DNA of 64,000 nucleotides. It comes from Mesocentrotus franciscanus (lineage: Eukaryota; Echinodermata; Echinoidea; Camarodonta; Strongylocentrotidae). Shown here in pieces: positions 49,951 through 60,900 of the stretch. Within the stretch, counting starts at the first letter, position 1. Every line of letters begins with the position of its first letter. The stretch lies in assembly GCA_037976565.1 (NCBI GenBank), contig CP137674.1, positions 10,429,587 through 10,493,586 of the forward strand. The letters run 5' to 3'. The position numbers and the translations under genes are program-made. Under the pieces are notes generated by a model. That model searched no databases, was not told where the DNA came from, and worked only from the letters and a program-made list of their open reading frames with translations.

Positions 49951-51042
49951 TAGCAGTGTCCTAAATATTCAAATTATGCAAGGAAACCCATTTACTTGCT
50001 AGACTTCACTGTCAGACACTATTGAGTGACTTGACTGGCTTTTTTTCATCTTTGGTAATAACATCTACAGTGTATGTACACTGTAGTTGAGCTGTAAAGG
50101 GTACATGAGCATTTGTCTACATCAATAACCCACTTCTTGTAATGGCCAAAATTAAACTGATTGAATCTTTGCGCAGCATAAAACGTATGACCATTCGGAA
50201 CAATGGTCTGAAAAATCAGACTATTACTTACTGGCTCTATAGCTCCTAAGTCGATTTGACAACTAATAGTCATTATTTTCCCACTTAATTACATTTTCAA
50301 GCCCCCCTTCTTTTAGGGAAGTTCTAAATTAATTTTGTCTTTCAAATGCCGTTGGAATTTAACCTTTTCATTTTTTTGGCCTGCAAATGGGACATAGTAC
50401 CTTTAAGGCATTTGAAGAGCCATGCTTTTCAGGGAACATTTTAAATCTGATGTTCTTCCACACTTGCGTAATAAAAATGATAACGCTCACAAATTATTTT
50501 TCACCTCTCCCCATAACTCAACCTTCTCTTTAAGTACATGTAATAGTATTAGGGTTAGAGTTAATTTAGAGTTAACTTAAAAACTTATGTCCTTTGGGTT
50601 TAGGTGACATTGGTGAAGTATTTGTCAACCAACAGTCACCCGGTCAACTGTTGTGGCATATTATTGTAAAGTTGCTGCTATTGCCTTCCAAGATAGTTTC
50701 ATAGGAATGTTTAAAATAATTAAAAGAGTTCAGGGACCCATTTCATAAAGCTTGTTATCGCTAACAATTGCCACAGATCTACATGTACGACAAATCTGCT
50801 TATAGATAAGATAAAAATCAAGTCCATTTTGATTGAGTTGGTGACAACAACAAAAAAGAAACCTGACAATTGACATCAATTACTTCTAGTTTGCTCAATT
50901 TAGTATTGACAAAATGTAAGCACTTGAATTGTGTGAATTGCATTATACTTTGCCTTTGCTTGATTCACAAATGTGGTTATGTGATGAAGTGTACATGTAG
51001 ATACTAGATTTAGTTTAATGATTTCTTATATTTAACTATCAT

Positions 51043-51541
51043 CAGAGCTGCCAACCATTATGTTTTTCCCGGAATTATTCCGTTTTTTACTCCAAATTAC
51101 AGTAGTACGTTTTTTCTTCATGAAATACAGTACATTTGTTTAAAAATATTTTTTAAATATTTTTAAAAATAATTTTTAATTTTTTTTTATAATTATTTTT
51201 TTGTTACATGCCGCACATCAATCAACTGCCCTAAAATGTTGATTTGATCACAAATTCAGTACCAAACTAAGGTTAAAACATTCTTGGAAACAACATACGT
51301 AAAGAGAAAAATATTCTCAAAAAGAATGAAACGCCGATAATACCAAATGAACAATTAAAAAATACCAACTTGTGAATAAACTATAGGTCCTAATATGGAA
51401 AAAACAGCATGAGGAATGGACATTTCTGCATTGGAAGTGTGTCGTGCGTGGTTATAAGTTTAGTTTTTTTGCCTGAAATTGTTAACCTTTTTTTTTGCCA
51501 TCATGGTTCATTTTTGGGTCGCACAAGGTTGGCAGCTCTGT
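51043..51541. mobile_element. hAT-like MITE, CAGAGCTGCCAACC termini
   Basis: CAGAGCTGCCAACC at the left and GGTTGGCAGCTCTG at the right are exact inverted repeats; flanks 'tatcat' and 'tatgat' may be a decayed target duplication. A CAG-type terminus suggests hAT. Interior AT-rich, no ORF. Confidence 0.7.
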
Positions 51542-51979
51542 ATGATGTTATTAATTGAAATTTTTCTTCAAAACTCAATGTTTCCATTTCAAATGAATTT
51601 TATTTAGATTCATTGTTGACATGAAGTTTTGCTACATAACCCATGATGTGTATGTTGTTTGAAGATAAAGCTGATTCTTGTAATTATTATTGATAAAATT
51701 GTTTCATCTGTGTGACATACTGACTACTATTGATGTCAATAAACCACATGTATCCTAGATTCCTAGGTAAATTTCTGCGCCTTTTCCTTTTCTATTGAAA
51801 AATTAAATTGAATTCCATGAATCCACAGCGTATTTTGTAAACACAAATCCTTACATTACAGCTGCAACTGAAAATTGTTTTGTGTTGGATGACTACACGT
51901 AGCTCCGTGTTTTTTTTCTTACTTTGTTTTCTTGTGACCTTTGCTTCTGGCTTACATGTGTTTTATGTTTTTTCTTGTT

Positions 51980-52510
51980 CAAACAGAAAATCCTTTTTGG
52001 TGAACAAAGTGATCCAGCCACTCGCTACTCAGAAGTCAACATTGAGCTGTAAAAGTGGATCATCAATGCTGAAGTCAGCAGGCATATATTCTATCTTCAC
52101 TCTGACAACAAGTGGACAAGGAAAGATGTCTGCATAATTAGATCTCAAATCAATGCAAGCCATACATTAACCAGCAAAGTATTCCATACCGTGCCATTAT
52201 TTTTCAAAAAGTGCTAGCAGAAATAGATATGGAAGAAATTATATAGGCCTTTCCTTGCTCTCCAGAAGATAGAAGCAGTAATAATCTTTATTCAGTCAAT
52301 TTTCTAAAGTTGATATTGCACAACAGCTTGCAGAAGATGAATTGACAGTGGTCTTTGACAAATCAGAATAGTCGTTGGATAGAATCAAGAAATATCACCA
52401 AAGTGGAAAGATTAAATACAGGATGCTAAAGTTGTGAAGTCGCAAGCCGACAGATATGAAATGCTCATAAAGGAAATAGAAAGTTATCTTCAAAGCGTAG
52501 TAACCCTTCA
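51980..52510 (+). pseudogene. Degraded coding-like segment, unrecognised
   Basis: After an acceptor-like ...TTGTTCAAACAG (AG at 51986) the frame reads KILFGEQSDPATRYSEVNIEL-like sequence, a TAA, then in the same frame KWIINAEVSRHIFYLHSDN... for about 50 codons to a stop. Further on are DIAQQLAEDELTVVFDKSE and, shifted one base, SQADRYEMLIKEIESYLQS before GATTCGAT|GTAAGC. Protein-like composition broken by stops and a frameshift suggests a decayed gene or transposon ORF; I do not recognise the family. Confidence 0.35.
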
Positions 52511-52659
52511 GCGATTCGATGTAAGCTGACGCCAATCCCAACTTCATTCTGCTTTCAGTCAACTGTATTTTTGCGAGAAAAATCCCTCGTCTTCCCTTTT
52601 TTTTCTACAAACTGATCCTTGATCCGACATTAAGATGGGGAGGTAACCAAAACAGAAGT

Positions 52660-52821
52660 TAGTTACATTGTGTAGCTGGACGTGTTTCCAGACCATTTCC
52701 TTCTCCAGTGCGAGCGAGAAAGAAATTCCTTGTGCCTGATAGACTGATCATTAGCCCAGAAGCCCAAGGTGATAACTGGTCTTTCCTGCGCTGTTCTGCT
52801 GATTCGTTCTCAGGCCAGGAG
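52660..52821 (+). other. Candidate 5' untranslated exon of vasculin
   Basis: The sequence loses the local AT bias and ends in a consensus donor, CAGGCCAGGAG|GTGAGA, with GT at 52822-52823. The first coding exon of vasculin begins at an acceptor (AG 54943-54944), so at least one upstream exon must exist; this is the best donor in the preceding 3 kb. The 5' limit of the exon and the promoter were not identified. Confidence 0.35.
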
Positions 52822-54944
52822 GTGAGATATTTTGTCTTCTCGGTTTCTTAATACAGATAACTTTTTAAAATCAAGTTTGCAAGCGTAATCAAATCAATGA
52901 CAAACTTGTGAATGTACATGGTAATTGTGGTTGATAGATTATTAAGGATAAAAAGAAAAGCAGGGTTGGACACTAACGGTGTTCTAAATTAACATTTCTG
53001 AATTCTAGCTCTTAACTTCCAATTTTTCAAACTTTTTATCAGGGAGCTCATGCATACAGACCTCTAAAATTGTAATCTGGAAACCCTGTTAAAAAAGATT
53101 TAGTGTAGAGTCTTGGTTAAAGATGTAGAAATACATTTAAGTGCTGTATTGTAAGACAACTCTTTAAAAGAATGCAATATACATGTACATGTATGTAGCT
53201 GAGTAATGACGAGAGAAATATTTTAAGGAAATCTAATTGTTTCCAACCAATAGGACATGGTCATAACAAGTTGTCCGACATCTGCGTACATGTACATGGG
53301 AAAGTGGCTTTCAGCCAGTTTTGATCAGTTTGTTTACACTTTTGTGGTCTAAACAAGCGCTCTTCTGCGTGATAAACAATTCAGAATTGCTCTAAGCAGT
53401 TTCTATCTAATATTCAGTTGCATCACCAGAAGTAGAGGACGCTAGGTTATCACTTTTCATTTGAGCTGTTCTCTGTGGTATTGAGCAGGATGTGCATTGT
53501 CAATGTCATGTATTCCCTCAACTATTTTCATATCCGTGCAACTATACAAACATTGCATGGTTTCCTTTTATCAGAGCAAGCAGATGAAATTTTGAAAATA
53601 TGAGGATCCAATCCGACAAAGATACTGGAAAGGCAAGAAAAGTGGGATAATCCAACACTTCAGAGCAAGCTTGTCAATATAATTCTATTCATACTACATT
53701 CAAATTTAAAGTTTGTTCAAGTGAGTTTGTTAACACTCTTCATAAAAACATTTAAAACATACAAATACAGTAAGGAATGTGGCAGTTTAAGAGAGCATTT
53801 GGGATAGGCAGAAAGGAGGGATTCCTTAATATGGAAGACTACCCCTAAACACACACACATATGGGAAGAAAAAAAAGAAAAAGGAAAAAGAACATACTAT
53901 CATGTACAAAAAACACTAACAAGATAGTGTAACAAATTTACTTTACAAAGGTGTCAAAGTTGCCCATACTAATCTACTGATTATTATACTTTGTTAGGAT
54001 GTTTATTTCCAAGTATTTGAATATCTAAAAGCCCAGTTTTCCTGTGATGATTTTTCCTATTGCCTTTGAGTGGAACAATGAATAATTAAGACCAACAAAT
54101 CCAGATCATGAATTGATAAAAGTTTACATCTTCTTATATATGATCCACAAACTTACGAGCGCACAAATTGTTAATGAATTTCGCGAATGGTTTGAGAAAG
54201 TTTCATGCTGCTATTAAAGTGAATAAATCACAATTGACTCAACCCTGAACATGTTTAGTTCGCAAACGTTTCTTCCTCTGAAAATGGCTGTGATTACCAA
54301 TTTACATGTAAGATCACCTCTTGACAATTTCTCTTGCAAAGTAACTTCAACGCAAGTAATTGTATAATATTGAATGGCCTCGAGTGCAAAAAAAGGGGTA
54401 CACCTGTTTATCCCAAAAGCTGATGAGCATATTTCATGAGTCAGCACGACGGGTGAGATATTCTCAAAGCGATTGCGATATATCCTTGTATCTCAAAAAA
54501 GAAAATCCATTCAATATATTCATTATTGATTTTATGAAATCGACTTTAGTACCTCAATGTTCTATGTTACAACTTCATGTTTTCATATGAACTTCAACAT
54601 TATACACAGAAGCAAAACAATTTTGTCCTCACACCCAGCATTTTGCAAGGGCTGTGTGCAGGTACATGTAATGTACATTCACTTTATTAGCCTATGGGTA
54701 TTTAAAAGCATACCTATTCACTTTTGTTAACGCTTTCGTGCTCCCCAAACCATGAGATATGAAAAAGAAAAGATTGCACGGTCATCTGGGTACTTTTTCA
54801 CAACCTATGAGATACTGTTTATCAATCCAAGATCACCCAGGTACTTTTTTTTTTACAAACCATGATATTTACATTTTTTCTTCTTGACTCTAAACCCTTA
54901 ATACAAATAATAATTGTTTTTGCATGTGTTTATCTGTGTGATAG

Positions 54945-54973
54945 GACCAGTATGGTATGCCAGTGGCTACCAT
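54945..54973 (+). promoter_or_regulatory. Overlapping upstream ATG at the vasculin start
   Basis: Three ATGs occur in the first 30 bases of the exon: 54952 (out of frame), 54957 and 54972 (both in frame). The 54952 frame runs through the exon and stops at TAG just after the next acceptor, a 29-codon overlapping upstream ORF. Scanning ribosomes would meet it first, which could damp vasculin translation; that effect is inference. Confidence 0.4.
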
Positions 54974-57900
54974 GGCCAACCCTCCTGAGCATGACTTTGC
55001 TCCATCTTGGCTCAAGATCCCCAATGACAACCAGGTAAGAATTAACCAAGGGGAAATACCCCACTGGAAAATCTGAATGTTTTTTTAAATTTTTGAAATA
55101 AATATTTATATTTTAAAAGTCAATATCAAGCTAAGAGGTTTAATTGTCCAGATGTGGAATAACAATCCATGATTATATTATGCAAATCTGTGATCTCATT
55201 TATATCATGCCAATACTGTAAAGCTGTGATGTCCTGGTAAAATGAGATGGAAAGCACAGAGGAAATATAATGATATTCTTTTTTTGTACAAAGTTTTAAA
55301 TTTAGCACTATATTCAATTCAATTTAATTTAATTCAATTCAAATTTTATTACAACATAACAATTATTTATTGATAGTTAACAATTGTTAAAAAATGCAAA
55401 AATTTCCGTACACATTTGTGTTATTAGAAGAATATGATTTGACATAATTGCATACTTCAAAAGTCAAAATACAAGATAAAAGGACAGTTTTTAACTTGAA
55501 TTTGACAAACATGTGGTGGCTTCAAATTTCTCTTTGTCTTCATTAGATATAGATCTATTTTACCTATTTGTGACGAAACTGAACACTTCCATTATTGATC
55601 TTTCTCCACAGCTTATAGCGAAACCTCATTCAGACCAAAGAGCAGGCTCTAAGTACCCCTCCCAACACTCTGATGCGGGTCGCCAGCGTAGCAGACACCC
55701 CTCCAACGAGTCCTTCCCTGGCTTCCTCCCAACCAACCCCAGCAACCCAACATCCATGGATACCGTAGTCGAGATGGTGAGCTTGACAGGATTGTAATGG
55801 GAATTGATATCCTGTTTTAAGCTGGGAAACAGGCATCATTTTCTAGTTTGTTTACTTTTAAGAAGGAAGGGCTGCTGGTTTTCAGTCACCTCTTTGTTTC
55901 AGGCTTTTTTAGGCTGTATGTTTTTCATAGATTAGAGTGCTTGAACTTCAATATTGATTCTCTTTCAGGCTAATTGATAAAAGTAACCCTCATGCTTGGT
56001 CTTACATGGAGAAGGGTGTAACTGCTAAGGAAAACAATTTTAAAACGACATGCTGATTTGGAATGCTCAATTGCAGTTTTCTTTTGTAATATGTAATTTC
56101 ATGGTGATGTAAGTGAACTTGTTTTTTCAGGATTCTCATCTGCTGTCAAGATATTAAGAACAAAAATTATATGTACAACTGGGATATCAGACATGTGTTG
56201 TTGAATTTAGATCTAAAAAGAGTAATGTTTGTTTTTTTGCAGAGAAAAGATACCGACCAGGACCCCGCTACCACTCACTAGAAGACCCCTTGCGTCACTC
56301 AGAGCTTCCCAGCGCTTATGCACCCCTTAACCAGCACAATGGCTTCCTTCCACCACCCCCTTCCATGAGCTACTTTCCCTCTTCTCTGGACTACAGTTTC
56401 AACCCCAAGCGTGGCGGGCCGCCGCCCCTCCACCACAACCTCAACCGGCTCGACCCCCACGGCTACCACCATGGAGGAAGGAGCTATGGTGGTGGTGATG
56501 GGGGGCGTGGTCGGTACGGAGGTGGCGGTAGGCAGGGGCGTGGTGGAGGCGTGAGCGGCAAGGCTGGTCCTGAGAATGGGGAATCTAATGGTGTTGAGAA
56601 TGGAGGTGGAGGAGGGGTAGGAGGTAGGAAAGGTGATGCTGCCAGTGCCAAAGGAGATGAAGGGAAAACAAATGGAGACAAAAGTGCCTTATCTAGTCAT
56701 GACTTTGTGAGTACCGGTAGTCTTTATTCCTTCCTTTTGACATGTATGTAATAGACATTTTGCATGTAATAGACATTTTGCATGAAATAACGATGCATTT
56801 GTGAACTTGTCTGTTTGATTAATGCTAGCCATGCATGATTTGAGGTTTTACATGTATATGCAGGGGCCAGGTATTACATAATGTAGTAATACTATGACGA
56901 CACTTGTGAAGAACAACTGTACCTTTACCTTACACCAGTCCCTCTGGGTGTCAGAGTAGTTGTCCAATGAGTAATGAGGGAGATTATGTGACCTCTACAG
57001 TCTACACAGATGATATGTTTGTTTGTGCCACAAGCGCAACATACAGTTTGTGATGTGCAAAACATGAGTGACATGGACTTGGCAGAACATTGAGAGATCA
57101 TGAAAACTGCTGCCAAGTATTTGTCACAAGGTTTCCCTATGTAGTGTTGTGAATGTAGCTCTGTATGTTTACGCAATATTTTAGAAAAGTTAAAGTTCAG
57201 TAAATATGGGAAGATCCTTACTGTATTATGGTACCATCTGAGGGTCCAGTGGCGTTGTTATGAGAAGACTCTTGGTCTTCATGTGTTAGTTTTTCTGGAC
57301 AGTGTTTACTTTTTGATGATGACATGTCTATAATTCATTGTTCTAATCTTCTTTATTATATATGTTTTGATAAGAGGAATATGATGCAGCAGAGTTGCCT
57401 GCCCTTGATCAACAATTGATTTGCTCATGTCATTTACTGCTGTTCAATGTTTTTTGAGATGGCTGATGGCACAACACTCTGCATTTTGTACTTCAATGTA
57501 GTTGCATTAGTCGGGTTGGCATTACAAATGCTGCATTTTCAAATGCAAATAGCTGTTTATGTATTAAATGTTAGCAAAATGTGCTATTGTATTTTCAACT
57601 GATTATTTATACTTCCATTTTTGTTTGCAGCCTTCATTATCTGGCGATGCTGACCGTGAAGTCAAAAACGAATCCTCAAAACCTGCTGGAGCATGGGGTA
57701 AGAAAATGTAGCATTGTAAAGAGTTTGATTTTTCCCCTTCTTATCTATTTCCTTCACCCTAAGGGTCTCCTTAGTCGGTGTCTTTCTCTATCTCTCTCTT
57801 CCTCTCTCTCCCCCTCTTGTATTGTAAAACTTTTTCTTTCTCTGACACTATTGTCTACATTGCCAGTAAAAATCTAAAAATTTGTGTGATTTAATAGAAT

Positions 57901-60900
57901 ATATTGCTCTTTTTTTTTCTTTCTTGAAAACCATGTGATGGAACATTCTTTGATAGTGGTTACTAATTGATATCATTAGTTAAAGAACTGCCGTTCGTGT
58001 AATCGTTTGCCATCCATTCCAGGAAGAGATATTGTACTGTATGGAAAGGAAACAATTGGAAATATACATGTAGTGGGATTTGGAATAGACTTGTGCCATT
58101 TCATGTAGCAAGGCTAATGTGGATCTCTTGTCCCTTAAATAAAGAAATGTAAAACATGCTTTATAAAAATATGAAATGGAAGCCATCATTACTCTTCCTC
58201 TCCATTGATCTGTCTTGCAGAGAAACGGCCGGGTACCTCCAACATCAGCATAGGCGGGAAGAAACTGCAGCTGGTTCAGAAATCAATAACAGTTAGCGAC
58301 TTGCCAACTACCAATGGCTCCCAGCCCATGGCAGGCAAGATGTCGCCCTCTGGTGTCAACGGTGTCAGCAACCTGACGTCGGGTAGCAAGGTGGGCGGGA
58401 TGCAGCAGGCGGTGCAGAACAAGGGTGCCAAGACTGGGCGTGGGGCAGTGCCCCTCTCCTCAGTCAGCTCCAGTGTGTACAAGTCGCTCGTCCCCAAGTC
58501 CTCTGCACCTACAAAGGTATGATCAATCTTTATTATAATTAGTGGAGTAAGGTCATTGCTAGATAGCACATAAGGTGCTCATTGTTTTTTATATTTGTCT
58601 GTTGGATCCAGTCACCAAGATGGATTAGTTCTAGTGCTTTCCAGTCATAAGTTTTGCTACCCCAGATAGATGTCAGTAATTCCTGAACATACACAAGTCT
58701 AATACGATGTGTTCTCCTTGGATGAATGCCATTTTGTTGTTTAATTCTACATTTTGCTTGTCTAAACAACCCCATAATATATTAGGATTACCACTAGTTC
58801 CTTATTATGAATTCACCATTACTGATACAAAATATGTTTAAAATGTTGTTTCATTACCAGAATTCAAGGTTAATATGAAATGCCTTTGACTTATCGACAA
58901 ATGAACTAAATCAGTCAATTTAGTTATAGCATACTGGAGGCACACACAAGTAGTTCATTCCGTTCAACTGAATTGTATTGTATGTATTAGTAATTTTTGT
59001 TGTTCTTTTTTTGTTTTTGTTGTTGTTGTTGCTTTTAAGCAATTGAACATGTTGAATAATTATACTAAGTTAGACAGTACCACCTGTGCGCTTAGAAATG
59101 CCTGTATAAAGCGGCCTATAAATGTAATTATTATTATTATATATTAAATGATAAATAATGTAAAGAGAAATTTTATCCACATAAAATGCCTTTACAATTA
59201 CAATTTTTGAGCAGGCCACCACACCAAGGAAACCCATTGCGAAGGAAGTCGTTATCCGCCCAGCTCCTGTCATCAGTAATAAAGACAAGTCAGCACTTCC
59301 TCTCACATCATCATCATCATCACCATCACCGTCATCATCAATGTCCTCCTCCTCATCCTCCTCTTCATCCACATCATCGTCGACGTCTCTGCCATCGCCG
59401 TCGGGAAATGCAGCTTCATCACAACCTTCCTCCAACCCTCCAGTGAAAGAGGTATTTTGTTGATTATATATCATAGTTAAAGCCACACAGTAGTCGGTAT
59501 CCATGTGCATTTCATCATAACTTGCTGAAATGAGATTTGGTTGTATTACTAATTAAAGTGTGTGTGTGTGTGTGTGTAAAAGTCTCTGAAGCAGCGAACC
59601 CGTGGTCCCACCAGAAAATACTCCAACTTGCCTATACCTCAAGGGTGAAGGAAATTTTGATATATATGATGAGAATTCCATAAGGTGGTAGGCTAGGGCA
59701 CAGTGCAATCCACAAGACCTGTTTGTTGTAAAAGTGATATCCACTTTTGATGACTGACGACACCTGTTACTTGGAAATCACCAGAATGGTGTCAAATTCC
59801 TCATGAAAACCCACTACTGTGCATCTTTAAGATACATGTAGGGGCACATGAGGACATAACTGTTAATGTCAGAGGCACATTTTTTTGTATTAACATTGTA
59901 ATATTTATTTACAGAGTCAGAGTCATATTAGATATAAAGCTATAATATACTTAATACTTTGATTAGACTGTATAATTACAAAACTATATTCTGGTAACAG
60001 ATCACATCAAATTCCTATGTTAAAGGGAGTGTAGCATGACGAGACTATGTGTCTTTCCCGTGGCCCTACTCGGGCCAATCGGGTATAATTACGACTACGG
60101 ACGACGCGACCGCAGCATTCTTGTGCGTGCAACATACGCGAAACCAAAGCGTGAGGAGAACTTTGGTCTGTTTTGCGAACGCTAACGCGCGCTGACCATG
60201 TAGAGATTAAGTCGCTGACTACCGTTTTTTGAAGTCCATTCGTTTACGTGCAGTTGTCCAAAAGAAGGCGTAGATGGCGTTAACCAGTATTTGCCATGCT
60301 ACACTCCCTTTAAAATCTACTATGTGAAGAAAAACAGTCAGGAATTGTGACCATCATTTGAGTTTAATTTACAGATAATCTTTAGAAATCTGTAGAAAGG
60401 GCATGTTCAAGATCACAAATAAATGACATCTGCCAAATGATTTTTGTCGAAAACTTTAGTATTATAGCTGAGTTATGAGAAACAAAAGATGTGAAAATTG
60501 AGCTAAGTCCTAACCCAATTGCATAACATGCAGTCTTCTATGCCCAAAGATTAGGTATGCATTTCAGGGAAGTGATTGTAACACATTTTAGTTTGTGTAA
60601 CCTATCCATTATATGAAAAGCGATGTAGAATTACTTTAAGTTAAATGCAATTCCATTACCTGAAGTCATGACCAGCTTTAAGACTTATTTTTACTTTTAA
60701 AAAAAACACTATTATATTACTTGGTACTGTTGAATTTTTGAAATTTGTTGAAATTATATGGTTTATTGATGCTTTAATATTAATATAGATGTCATCTTTG
60801 TATTTGTGTCTGTCCACCCCCTCCCTACTTACAAGATCCTGCAACATTACAATTAGAGAACGTTCAACATTCCATGTTTGTATATTTGCACTTACAGCAG

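Larger units (their letters stand above)
49234..50406. mobile_element. TTAA MITE family 3, complete copy split by a nested insertion
   Basis: TTAAAGATACTATGTCCCTT (49234) to GGGACATAGTACCTTTAA (50406). Removing 49339-49952 leaves 559 bases collinear with 44542-45077. Confidence 0.9.

Noticed and set aside
51880..52137. 85-codon ORF with signal-peptide-like start
   Set aside because: The hydrophobic part is the pyrimidine tract before an acceptor-like AG; no ATG at the listed start and no family match.
56484..56681. Pro-rich ORF on the minus strand
   Set aside because: Shadow of the Gly-rich vasculin exon 3; no independent splice or start context.
59070..59510. Asp/Glu-rich 146-codon ORF on the minus strand
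   Set aside because: Antisense of the Ser-coding TCA/TCC repeat of vasculin exon 6.
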